A DNA stretch of 6,296 nucleotides from Streptosporangiaceae bacterium (GCA_025934635.1 JAICWX010000427.1:1-6296), one strand, 5' to 3'. Shown: positions 1 to 5,812, counted from the first letter of the stretch. Notes: generated by a model from the letters alone, not told the origin. Program-made: numbers and translations.

Positions 1-164
1 CTGGCGCCCAGGCTGTTGTGCGCCCACGGCGGCCCCTTGGGCGGCACCGGCCGGTCCAGGTAGCTCATCCGGTACCGGCGCGGGCAGTCCAGCCAGGCCG
101 ACAGCCGGGTCGGCGTGCACGTGTAGAGCCGCCGCGGCATCGCCTCGAAGCCGAGCTGCTCCAT
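1..164 (-). CDS. RecB-like PD-(D/E)XK nuclease family protein, N-terminal fragment
   Basis: Only the first 54 codons are in the window; the rest lies beyond base 1. The translation begins MEQLGFEAMPRRLYTCTPTRL and continues with WLDCPRRYRMSYLDRP and PKGPPWAHNSLGA. This is the opening of the actinobacterial RecB-family exonuclease proteins (PD-(D/E)XK superfamily, related to AddB C-terminal and Cas4 nucleases). In AddB and Cas4 the Cys before 'PRRYR' is often the first ligand of an Fe-S cluster; whether that holds here needs the missing C-terminus, as does the catalytic core. The ATG at 164 lies 5 bases after the stop of the MBL gene, implying one transcript and translational coupling. No strong Shine-Dalgarno sequence precedes it. 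A second in-frame ATG at codon 9 is a possible alternative start. The family call is confident; function in repair or DNA processing is inferred from the family. Confidence 0.82.
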   Translation of the reverse strand, partial: MEQLGFEAMPRRLYTCTPTRLSAWLDCPRRYRMSYLDRPVPPKGPPWAHNSLGA

Positions 165-169
165 CGGTG

Positions 170-802
170 CTAGTCGCCGAGGCTGGACGGGGATGAGATC
201 GCGGGACCGGCCGTGGCCCAGGAGTCGAACTTCTTCTCCGCCGCAGCGATCGTCGTCTCCGGCCCCTGGCCCGGCAGGACGCGGGTGTCCTCGGGCAGAG
301 TGAGCAGGTTCTCCCCGATCGCGTTCAGCTGCCCGGCGAGGTCGGGGAAGTCGTCGTCGTCGGGCTCGGCCGGCCCTTCGGCCAGCATGACGTGGCCGGT
401 GAACACCACACCGAGGTCCTCGCAGTACAGGCAGACCGAGCCCGGGGTGTGGCCGGGAGCGTGAATGACCTCGAGCTGGACATCGGCGACCTCGAAGACG
501 CCGCCTTCCGCCATCTCGATGTCGGCCGGGTCGTCCGGGTGCGTCTCCCGCCACACGAACCGGTCCCGCGGGTGCAAGGCAACGGCCGCCTCATCCCGCT
601 CGGCCACCTCGATCGCGGCGGTGACGTGGGCGGCGTGGCCGTGGGTGCAGATGACCGCGAGGACCTCGCGGTCGCCGACCGCGTCGAGTACGCCCGCCGC
701 GTCGGTGCCCGGGTCGATGACGATGACCTCTTCGTCATCACCGATAAGCCAGGTGTTGATCTCGCTGCCCGGCGGCGAGAACTGATCGATACGCGTGGTC
801 AT
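170..802 (-). CDS. MBL-fold metallo-hydrolase-like protein with altered metal site
   Basis: A 210-residue metallo-beta-lactamase-fold protein, similar in layout to short single-domain actinobacterial MBL hydrolases. The start at 802 (MTTRIDQFSPPG) is chosen because GGAAGGAAG lies 7 bases upstream. A longer GTG-start version from 856 adds 18 residues unlike the family and is disfavoured. The usual HxHxDH motif reads H54-G-H56-A-A58-H59, so the Asp is Ala. The next His is kept in PGH118TPGS. The normally bridging Asp of the TGD motif is His137 (FTGHVML). The last His, usually in a GHG context, is Gln179 (PGQGPETTI). Three ligands are therefore replaced, each explicable by one base change, while the three site-1 His remain. 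It could bind one zinc, have altered chemistry, or be a non-catalytic binding protein. It is the first gene of an operon with the RecB-like nuclease, 5 bases downstream. Substrate unknown. Confidence 0.88.
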   Translation of the reverse strand: MTTRIDQFSPPGSEINTWLIGDDEEVIVIDPGTDAAGVLDAVGDREVLAVICTHGHAAHVTAAIEVAERDEAAVALHPRDRFVWRETHPDDPADIEMAEGGVFEVADVQLEVIHAPGHTPGSVCLYCEDLGVVFTGHVMLAEGPAEPDDDDFPDLAGQLNAIGENLLTLPEDTRVLPGQGPETTIAAAEKKFDSWATAGPAISSPSSLGD

Positions 803-923
803 CCGGCCGCTTCCTTCCCTCGTATGGCTGCCGCCGACCTTTCTTACCACAGTCACCCTAGGGCACGCTCAGGACTCGGGACGCCGCGAAAGTGCTATCG
901 GCGGAACGGGGAGAAAAGAAACG

Positions 924-953
924 ACAATATGGCTACGCCAGCACCTTGGCTAA
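924..953 (-). promoter_or_regulatory. Candidate promoter of the MBL-nuclease operon
   Basis: Read on the minus strand, TTAGCC (953-948), an 18-base spacer and TATTGT (929-924) make a passable -35/-10 pair. It would give a leader of roughly 115 bases before the ATG at 802. The -10 fits the TAnnnT pattern of the main actinobacterial sigma factor; the -35 is weak. The palindrome cluster starts 4 bases upstream of the -35, which suits a regulator binding site. An alternative -10, TAGGGT at 860-855, sits closer to the gene but has no clear -35. The call rests on motif shape alone. Confidence 0.3.
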
Positions 954-956
954 CGG

Positions 957-1009
957 CATCGATGGAGCATTGATGCTGCTATTACGACATCGGTGGGCAT
1001 CGATGTCGT
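957..1009. promoter_or_regulatory. Cluster of CATCGATG palindromes, operator-like
   Basis: CATCGATG occurs at 957-964 and 998-1005, and a one-base variant CATTGATG at 968-975. The centres are 11 and 30 bases apart, close to one and three helical turns. Two larger inverted repeats are built on these: GCATCGATG/CATTGATGC at 956-964/968-976 with one mismatch, and a perfect 9-base pair ACGACATCG/CGATGTCGT at 984-992/1001-1009 with an 8-base spacer. The cluster lies 155-205 bases upstream of the MBL start, just above the candidate -35. A transcription-factor operator is the best reading. A terminator for the upstream transcript is less likely because no T-tract follows. Confidence 0.4.
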
Positions 1010-1224
1010 TGCCGGGGGCGGGCGAGGACCGCGGCGGGTGGCAGGCGCGGACTGTGTTGCGGATGGGGCAGCTGTGGCGAGGAATCCAGGCCGCGGGTGG
1101 CTGGGGCGGGCCGGAGAGCCGGCGGGGCGCGGCGCACGGCGTGAACGTCACCCGGGGGCCCGAGAGCGGCTTGCGGTAACGCGGACACAGTGGCTGGGGT
1201 CCAGGCCGCCGGGCTGGAACGCCC

Positions 1225-3117
1225 TTACTTCTGGTAGAAGAGGCGGATGCCCTGGGTGAGGTGCGTGGCGGAGGTGCTGAAGACTGCGTCCAGGTAAGCG
1301 GCCAGGTCGTCGGCGAACTTGGCGCCGGGCGAGTGCTCGGCGGTGGCGCGCACGATACTCGAGCACTGGGTGTCGCGGGCCCCGGCGAGGGCCTGCAGCG
1401 GCTGGTCGCCGGGGCTGGTGACCGGGACGACGCTGCCGTCCGCCCGCGGGCAGTACACGGTGGCGCCGGCCGGGACGTTGCTGGAGTCGGCGGCGAAGAC
1501 GCCGTTCAGGTAGCGGGACAGGCCGGGCGAGAACAGCTGGGCCGGCGAGTATTCGGCGGTGAGCTGGAGGACCTGGTGAACCGGGCCGCCCAGCGAATCG
1601 CCGGCGAGATCGTGCAGGCTCTTGGCGCCCTGGCAGATCCAGATGTCCAGGCCGTCGCGGACGGCGCGCGCCCGGGCCAGGATCTCCGGCCGCTGCGCCT
1701 TGCGGACCTGGCCGGGGCAGTCGGGATGACCGCCCCACGCGTTCCCGCCGTCCCCGTGGGTGATCAGGCCGCGGCCGTTCACCGTGTCGTCGGTGATGGC
1801 GTAGCCGAACCCGTCGCGCTCGGCCAGGGCGCTGTAGATCTGGGCGACGGCGGTGACCTGGACGTCGGTCATCGGCGTGCCGGGGTGCAGCTTGTCCTCG
1901 CACTCGCAGCTGTACCAGTTGGGGTTGCCGGCCACCTGCGCCCAGGCCACGTAGCCGTGGCCCACCGGCAGGTACTGGTGGGCGGTCCCGTCCGTACCGA
2001 CGCTGAAGAACGCGGACACCTCACTGCCCGGATTCATGAAGGTGGAGAACGTGCCGGCCTCGAAGCCGTCCTCGGTGTGCTGCACCATGCCCCGGGCCCG
2101 GGCGGCGAACCCGGATTGGTACCGGTTCGGCGTCAGGTGGTGCGAGATGCTGATCGGTCCGGCGAGCCAGCCATCGGCGTCGAAGTGGCAGCGCAAGCTC
2201 ATGATGGGGTTCCCCTTCGGGCCGGGCGGCCGATCGGGCGCCGGTGCGCATCGATGCGGAAAGGCCATCCCTGACGATAAGGAGACGGCCGGGCGGGCTC
2301 CAGATACCAGGGCATCATAAGCTTCGGCGGCGGTGGTTTCGGCACCGAGGCGGTAACCGGTCAGGGAGCCATGATCGTCGCTGCCGCCCGTCGCCACCAA
2401 GTCGAGGTCGCGGGCGAGGGCGAGGAGCCCCGCCCGTTTGGTCGCTGATTGGTCGGGGTGGTGGACCTCCAGGCCGGCCAGGCCTGCGGCGGCCAGCCCG
2501 GCCACCTGCTCGTCCGCTACGAACGTGTCCCGGCCGGCCCGCGGGTGGGCCAGCACGGTGACGCCGCCGGCCGCCCGGACCAGGCCGATCGCGCGGACCG
2601 GGTCGAGGGCGTAGCGGCCGACGTAGGCCCGGCCGCCGTCGGCGATCCAGTCGCGGGTGAAGGCCTCGCGCGGCGCGGCGATAGCGCCGCTGGCCGTCAT
2701 CGCGCGGGCGATGTGCGGGCGCCCGACCACGGCCTGGCCGGCGATCTCCGCGACCTGATCCCAGCTGATGTCCACGCCCAGGCCTGCTAGCTGGTCCACC
2801 ATGGCGCGGGCGCGGATCACCCGGTCATCGCGGATCCGGGCGAGTTCGGCGGCGAGTTCGGGCTGGTCCGGGTCGAAGAGGTAGGCCAGCATATGCAAGG
2901 AGCGTCCGTCCAGCCGGCAGGACAGCTCCATGCCGGGCAGGAGGGCCACGGAACCCTGAATCCCGGCCGCCGCGCGGGCCTCGGCGTGGCCGGCCACGGT
3001 GTCATGGTCGGTCAGGGCTACCACGTCGAGACCGGCCCGTGCGGCCCGGCGCATCACCTCGGCGGGCGGATCGGTGCCGTCCGAGGCGTTGCTGTGCACA
3101 TGCAGGTCGGCCCGCAT
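1225..3117 (-). CDS. PHP-domain phosphoesterase joined in frame to an amidase_2 endolysin-like domain
   Basis: A single 630-codon frame. Residues 1-275 form a complete PHP metallophosphoesterase of the YciV/TrpH type (nucleoside 3',5'-bisphosphate or RNA 5'-end phosphatases). Likely metal ligands are DLH6VH8, D13, TDH38D39, E64, H135, LAH191P and GGSDD248H249. Residues 279-305 are a Pro-rich linker. Residues 306-470 resemble N-acetylmuramoyl-L-alanine amidases, with probable zinc ligands H347 (VQHTEDG), H454 (ITHGDGGNAWGG) and C467 (HPDCPG). Residues 520-558 and 592-630 are two ungapped 39-residue repeats (about 12 identities), possibly cell-wall binding. No signal peptide is visible at either possible start, as in phage endolysins. 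The ATG at 3117 follows the DUF6758-like stop by 17 bases. PHP proteins of this type normally end near residue 275, so joining a cytosolic phosphatase to a wall hydrolase is odd. Met306 may be a separate start giving a 325-residue amidase (1225-2202). Confidence 0.85.
   Translation of the reverse strand: MRADLHVHSNASDGTDPPAEVMRRAARAGLDVVALTDHDTVAGHAEARAAAGIQGSVALLPGMELSCRLDGRSLHMLAYLFDPDQPELAAELARIRDDRVIRARAMVDQLAGLGVDISWDQVAEIAGQAVVGRPHIARAMTASGAIAAPREAFTRDWIADGGRAYVGRYALDPVRAIGLVRAAGGVTVLAHPRAGRDTFVADEQVAGLAAAGLAGLEVHHPDQSATKRAGLLALARDLDLVATGGSDDHGSLTGYRLGAETTAAEAYDALVSGARPAVSLSSGMAFPHRCAPAPDRPPGPKGNPIMSLRCHFDADGWLAGPISISHHLTPNRYQSGFAARARGMVQHTEDGFEAGTFSTFMNPGSEVSAFFSVGTDGTAHQYLPVGHGYVAWAQVAGNPNWYSCECEDKLHPGTPMTDVQVTAVAQIYSALAERDGFGYAITDDTVNGRGLITHGDGGNAWGGHPDCPGQVRKAQRPEILARARAVRDGLDIWICQGAKSLHDLAGDSLGGPVHQVLQLTAEYSPAQLFSPGLSRYLNGVFAADSSNVPAGATVYCPRADGSVVPVTSPGDQPLQALAGARDTQCSSIVRATAEHSPGAKFADDLAAYLDAVFSTSATHLTQGIRLFYQK
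2200..2217 (-). promoter_or_regulatory. Possible internal ribosome binding site and start for the amidase half
   Basis: AAGGGG at 2217-2212 stands 9 bases before the in-frame ATG at 2202, which opens the amidase domain (MSLRCHFDADGW). The ATG is part of ATGA, so a PHP frame shifted by one position would end at a TGA (2201-2199) overlapping this start, the usual layout of coupled gene pairs. This supports independent translation of the amidase but does not prove it. Confidence 0.45.
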
Positions 3118-3134
3118 TCGCGCCGCCGGGCCGG

Positions 3135-3836
3135 TCAGGCGGGCAGCCGCGCCGACGCGGCCCCGAACGGCAGGTCCAGCTCCTGGCCGGGATCCCGCAG
3201 GTCACGCAGCGCTATCGGCTCGACCAGGAGGACGCCCGCGGTGTCCGGCCACAGCACGACCCACAGCCACAGGCCCTCCACCTCGCCGGCGAACACCGCC
3301 CGGTCCGGCGAGGCTACCTGCCAGAGCGGAAAATCATGATTACCGAACGAGGCAGCTGCTACCGCCGGGTCGCAGGCGAATCCGGCTCCTGGGTCGACGC
3401 TGTCCAGGCCCGCCAGCCCCGCGCCGAGGCCGACGCCGGGTTCCTCGGCCACCACGATCATGTCGGCCGGGCCGCCCACCGGGTTCGGGCCGGTCAGGGC
3501 CACCGCGCTGGCGTGCACCCCGGTGCGCTCGTCGCCCGCTCCGGCGAAGCCCGCGACCAGCCAGCCGGCCGGAAGCGGCCACGGCAGCCAGGCCGGGACG
3601 CCCGCCTGGTCCGGGCCGGCGGTGTCGAGATGGCTGGGCCCCAGCCGCAGGATACGGAGCATCCCGTCCAGGCCGTCGCGGGACGGGCTGAACGCGGGGA
3701 GCAGCGGATGGACCTCGCCGTGCCAGTCGCAGCGCCAGGCGCTGGACCACGCGGTGGGCTCGTGCAGGGGCCGGTTGCAGCGCGGGCAGGCGGCGGCCCG
3801 GGCGGCTGGCCCGTGCCGGCGGCTGTCCTGGCCCAT
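3135..3836 (-). CDS. DUF6758-like zinc-ribbon protein
   Basis: A 233-residue protein that I match from memory to the DUF6758 family of Streptomyces and relatives, which is commonly found next to a PHP-domain gene as here. The N-terminus holds a probable zinc ribbon: C17PRC20 and C36DWH39, with the sequence CDWHGEVHPLLP typical of the family. The body includes WLPWPLPAGWLVAGFAGAGD (residues 83-102), a Gly-rich VVAEEPGVGLGAGLAGLD stretch (128-145) and RAVFAGEVEGLWLWVVLWP (179-197). It has no signal peptide or clear membrane segment and should be cytosolic. The start at 3836 is backed by GAGGGGAG about 5 bases upstream. It is the first gene of an operon with the PHP-amidase frame 17 bases downstream. 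Molecular function is unknown; the conserved pairing suggests a job linked to the PHP enzyme, but that is inference. Confidence 0.85.
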   Translation of the reverse strand: MGQDSRRHGPAARAAACPRCNRPLHEPTAWSSAWRCDWHGEVHPLLPAFSPSRDGLDGMLRILRLGPSHLDTAGPDQAGVPAWLPWPLPAGWLVAGFAGAGDERTGVHASAVALTGPNPVGGPADMIVVAEEPGVGLGAGLAGLDSVDPGAGFACDPAVAAASFGNHDFPLWQVASPDRAVFAGEVEGLWLWVVLWPDTAGVLLVEPIALRDLRDPGQELDLPFGAASARLPA

Positions 3837-3915
3837 GCCCGCTCCCCTCTGCTACGGAAAGTAACGACGGGTTCGGTCCTACCCGGATTGCCCGCGGAAC
3901 ATGCCCGGATAGGCA

Positions 3916-3951
3916 AACGCCGGCCCCCGGGAGGTCCCGGGGGCCGGCGTT
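3916..3951 (-). terminator. Perfect 16-bp hairpin, terminator of the first secreted paralog
   Basis: AACGCCGGCCCCCGGG (3916-3931) and its exact reverse complement (3936-3951) flank the loop AGGT. It begins 12 bases beyond the stop codon at 3964 and is followed on the minus strand by GTTTGCC, a short T-tract. It separates the secreted-protein array from the DUF6758-PHP operon. The 80 bases between it and the DUF6758-like ATG must hold that operon's promoter, but I cannot single one out. Confidence 0.85.
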
Positions 3952-3963
3952 CAGGAGGAACAA

Positions 3964-4647
3964 TTACCGCAGCACGCCGAAGTTAGCGCCCCACAGCTCG
4001 TTGTCGAACACGGAGTTGTTGGAGTACTTCTGCAGGTTCCACGTGTTCAGCTGCGGACGCGGCGTGTCCGTCGGGAACGCGTTGCCCGGGTAGTGCAGCA
4101 CGTACGGGTGCGAGAAGTTGGTGTCCGAGCCGTTGATGAGCGGCACGTAACCGCGCCCGATCGCGTCGCGCGAGTCGACGACCCAGACGCTCTTCGCGGA
4201 CGCCCCGCACGGAACCAGCACGACCGGCGTGCCGTTGGCCGCGGTGCTCGCGGTGCCGACGCACAGGCCGCTGTTCACGCCGTTCGGCGAGTACTCGAAC
4301 TCGTACGCCTGGTCGGCCGAGTAGTGCAGGTTCAGCGACGCCGACACCAGCCCGGCGGCGAAGAAGTCAGACACCGTGCCCTGGTTGGAGACGGTGAAGT
4401 CCTGGGCCTTGTCGGTGTTGCTGGTGCGGTAGAGGATGATCGGCGTGCCGGCCCTGGCCGTCTGACGCCAGACATCGAGCACGAAGTTCGGGTGGTGGTG
4501 CGTACCGAACTCCCGGCTGAAGATGTCGATGCAGCGGTGGCCGCACGGCGGCGTGGCCGCGCTGGCGCTCATCGCGCCGACTGTCGCCAGCCCGCCGGCC
4601 AGTGCCAGCGCGCCGGCACCCGCGAGAATCTTGCTCTTGATGGACAT
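3964..4647 (-). CDS. Secreted protein, tandem paralog 1, ricin-B-like stretch
   Basis: A 227-residue exported protein of no family I can name. The start at 4647 has AGGAGG 10 bases upstream. Residues 1-30 are a Sec-type signal peptide: K4 and K6, an Ala/Gly/Leu core and an ASA cleavage site before ATPPCG. The mature protein opens with C35GHRC39IDIFSREFG, continues VLDVWRQTARAGTPIILYRTSN (split by residue 75), and has SDFFAAGLVSASLNLHYS (93-110). C129VGTASTAANGTPVVLVPC147 followed by VWVVD resembles one repeat of a ricin-type beta-trefoil, where the Cys pair is normally a disulfide. It ends YVPLINGSDTNFSHP ... WGANFGVLR. Four Cys in the mature chain would allow two disulfides. It differs from paralog 2 by lacking three segments of 13, 3 and 6 residues. 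It has its own candidate promoter and terminator. A carbohydrate-binding or wall-surface role is only a guess from the trefoil-like stretch. Confidence 0.88.
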   Translation of the reverse strand: MSIKSKILAGAGALALAGGLATVGAMSASAATPPCGHRCIDIFSREFGTHHHPNFVLDVWRQTARAGTPIILYRTSNTDKAQDFTVSNQGTVSDFFAAGLVSASLNLHYSADQAYEFEYSPNGVNSGLCVGTASTAANGTPVVLVPCGASAKSVWVVDSRDAIGRGYVPLINGSDTNFSHPYVLHYPGNAFPTDTPRPQLNTWNLQKYSNNSVFDNELWGANFGVLR

Positions 4648-4676
4648 GTACCTGGTTCCTCCTCGGGACCTGCCGC

Positions 4677-4691
4677 GGTGCCCCGTGCACC
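4677..4691 (-). other. Small leader hairpin upstream of the paralog 1 ribosome binding site
   Basis: GGTGC and GCACC pair around a 5-base loop, 13 bases before the AGGAGG. A hairpin of the same size lies at the matching place in front of paralog 2 (5697-5711), so it looks conserved. The stem is too short to call a regulator. Confidence 0.35.
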
Positions 4692-4795
4692 ACGGCTGAG
4701 CCGGCCTGACCAGGACAGGGGCGGCTGTTCTGGTCGCTCATTTAATAGACGCGCTATATGACGACTTGGTTGTCATGTTTCGTGTCTTGGTGTCC

Positions 4796-4823
4796 ATCGA
4801 ATATCCAGTATGACCCTTGTCAC
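4796..4823 (-). promoter_or_regulatory. Candidate promoter of secreted paralog 1
   Basis: On the minus strand GTGACA (4823-4818) is followed after 16 bases by TTCGAT (4801-4796) and then GGACAC. The same order, a TGAC-type -35, a -10 and GGACAC at the expected start point, occurs before paralog 2, which is the main support. The -35 is inside the palindrome TGACCCTTGTCA (4811-4822), and a looser palindrome ATGAC-N9-GTCAT lies downstream at 4758-4776 in the leader; either might bind a regulator. The leader would be about 140 bases. Confidence 0.35.
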
Positions 4824-4854
4824 GCCATTTACCGGGACATTCCATGCAAAACAG

Positions 4855-4890
4855 CAGTGGCGCCGACCCCCGAGGGGACCGGCGCCACTG
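4855..4890 (-). terminator. Terminator of secreted paralog 2
   Basis: Arms CAGTGGCGCCG (4855-4865) and CGGCGCCACTG (4880-4890) pair perfectly over 11 bases, with a further short C/G stem inside. On the minus strand the hairpin is followed by CTGTTTTGC, a T-tract suited to intrinsic termination. Its outer arm CAGTGGCG is shared with the terminator at 5897-5929, showing that the duplicated unit included the terminator. Confidence 0.85.
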
Positions 4891-4895
4891 GTGTC

Positions 4896-4910
4896 GCTCA
4901 GGTTCTGAGC
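4896..4910 (-). other. Conserved small hairpin between stop codon and terminator of paralog 2
   Basis: GCTCAG-GTT-CTGAGC is a perfect 6-bp stem 12 bases past the stop codon at 4922. The identical 15 bases recur at 5950-5964 after paralog 3. It may be a relic of the duplication or protect the mRNA 3' end. Confidence 0.5.
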
Positions 4911-4921
4911 TTCAGGCTCTC

Positions 4922-5671
4922 CTAGCGGAGAACGCCGAAGTCAGCGCCCCAGAGCTGGTTGTCCTGCACGGAGCCGATCGGGCTGCCGAAGCCGTGCGAG
5001 AACCCGGTCAGGTTCTGCACGAGCAGCTGCGGACGCGGCCGGTCGGTCGGGAAGCCGTTCTTCGGGTAGGTCAGCACGAACGGGTGCGAGAAGTTCGTGT
5101 CCGAGCCGTTGATCAGCGGCACGTAGTCGCTGCGCAGCGTCTGCGGCGAGTCGTTCAGGTCCAGGATCCAGACGGTCTTGGACGAGACGCCACACGGCTG
5201 AAGGCTGACGCCCTCGTTCTGGGTCGCGGTGGCGGCAACGCCGACGCACAGGCCGCTGTCCACGCCGTAAGGCGCGTACTCCTGCTCGAACGCCGGGTCG
5301 TCGACACCGTTGGCGCAGGTGACGAACGGGCCCACCGTGCAGCCGTAGTGCAGCGCCACCGCGGACGAGACCAGGCCGGCCGCGAAGAAGTCCGACGTGC
5401 TGCCCTGGAAGGACGTGGTGAAGTCCTCCGCCGGGTCGCTGTTGCTGGTGCGGAACAGGATGACCGGCTGGCCAACCTTGGCACCCTGGCGCAGCACGTC
5501 CAGCACGTAGTTCGGAGTGCTGTGGTGACCGAACTCGCGGCTGAACAGGTCGATGCAGTCACGGCCGCACGACGGGGTGGCCGCGGAGGCCGAGATGGCC
5601 GCCACGGCGCTGACGCCGCCGACCAGGGCCAGCGTCGCCGCAGCGGCGATGGCCTTGCTCTTCATGGACAT
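4922..5671 (-). CDS. Secreted protein, tandem paralog 2, with extra Cys pair
   Basis: A 249-residue exported paralog of the 3964-4647 protein. The frame is open up to 5767, but the start is placed at 5671 (MSMKSK, like MSIKSK in paralog 1) with AGGAGG 8 bases upstream. The AAGGA of that site lies in the loop of a 5-bp hairpin GTTCC/GGAAC (5677-5691). Signal peptide residues 1-30 end in ASA before ATPSCG. The mature chain has C35GRDC39IDLFSREFG, SDFFAAGLVSSAVALHYG (93-110), the ricin-B-like C142VGVAATATQNEGVSLQPC160 followed by VWILD, YVPLINGSDTNFSHP and a WGADFGVLR end. Compared with paralog 1 it carries a 13-residue insert after HYG containing C111 and C119, and smaller inserts near 176 and 226. 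Six Cys in all would allow three disulfides. It has its own promoter region with operator-like repeats, and its own terminator. Function unknown. Confidence 0.9.
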   Translation of the reverse strand: MSMKSKAIAAAATLALVGGVSAVAAISASAATPSCGRDCIDLFSREFGHHSTPNYVLDVLRQGAKVGQPVILFRTSNSDPAEDFTTSFQGSTSDFFAAGLVSSAVALHYGCTVGPFVTCANGVDDPAFEQEYAPYGVDSGLCVGVAATATQNEGVSLQPCGVSSKTVWILDLNDSPQTLRSDYVPLINGSDTNFSHPFVLTYPKNGFPTDRPRPQLLVQNLTGFSHGFGSPIGSVQDNQLWGADFGVLR

Positions 5672-5696
5672 GGAATGTTCCTCCTTGGAACGGCAG

Positions 5697-5711
5697 CGTG
5701 CCCTGCGCACG
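5697..5711 (-). other. Small leader hairpin upstream of the paralog 2 ribosome binding site
   Basis: CGTGC and GCACG pair around a 5-base loop, 11 bases before the AGGAGG of paralog 2. It matches the one at 4677-4691 in size and place. Confidence 0.35.
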
Positions 5712-5775
5712 ACTGTCGAGCTGCCACCGCGCGAAGCCGACCAATGGAGGTCGCCCTGCGTACGCACAGTGACTA

Positions 5776-5811
5776 GACACGGAACGTTAATCGATCCTCA
5801 CGTTCCGTGTC
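5776..5811 (-). promoter_or_regulatory. 12-bp inverted repeat at the predicted start of paralog 2 transcription, operator-like
   Basis: GACACGGAACGT (5776-5787) and ACGTTCCGTGTC (5800-5811) are exact reverse complements separated by 12 bases. The right arm begins just downstream of the candidate -10 (5818-5813), so the repeat covers the expected transcription start and early leader. That is a classic repressor position. If the RNA starts inside the first arm, a full RNA hairpin could not form, so DNA binding is more likely than a leader structure. Each arm holds a TTCCGT half-site, also found in the pair at 5854-5871. Confidence 0.6.
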
Positions 5812-5812
5812 C

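Larger units (their letters stand above)
803..1224. other. Gene-free stretch between the amidase stop and the MBL gene
   Basis: About 420 bases without a convincing gene. Short open frames on both strands here (for example 892-1179 plus and 933-1151 minus) have no ribosome binding site, no recognisable motif and Pro/Arg/Gly-rich composition typical of GC-rich noise. The stretch should hold the promoter of the MBL-nuclease operon and the 3' end of the PHP-amidase transcript. The part at about 900-1010 is noticeably less GC-rich and contains the palindrome cluster listed separately. I see no convincing terminator just after the amidase stop; only a weak TTCCAG/CTGGAC-type arm pair at about 1199-1218. 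Confidence 0.6.

Noticed and set aside
803..856. N-terminal extension of the MBL gene from a GTG at 856
   Set aside because: No ribosome site before it, while GGAAGGAAG stands correctly before the ATG at 802; the extra residues do not look like the family.
392..973. 193-codon plus-strand open frame opposite the MBL gene
   Set aside because: Shadow of the MBL gene on the other strand; no family motif or ribosome site, and the minus-strand frame has recognisable MBL motifs.
1261..2274. 337-codon plus-strand open frame opposite the amidase
   Set aside because: Its Val/Ala/Gly/Arg-rich composition is what the complement of a GC-rich gene gives; the amidase and repeat motifs are on the minus strand.
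3340..3963. 207-codon minus-strand open frame overlapping the DUF6758-like gene in another frame
   Set aside because: It starts at the terminator of the previous gene and is an out-of-frame reading of a conserved gene.
3039..3986. 315-codon plus-strand open frame opposite the DUF6758-like gene
   Set aside because: Arg/Pro/Gly-rich shadow running through the terminator hairpin at 3916-3951; no domain recognised.
5672..5767. N-terminal extension of paralog 2 up to 5767
   Set aside because: It would bury the signal peptide behind 32 Arg/Ser-rich residues and include the AGGAGG in coding sequence; MSMKSK matches the start of paralog 1.
4817..5776. 319-codon plus-strand open frame opposite paralog 2
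   Set aside because: Antisense shadow; the minus-strand frame has a signal peptide, a strong ribosome site and conserved paralogs.
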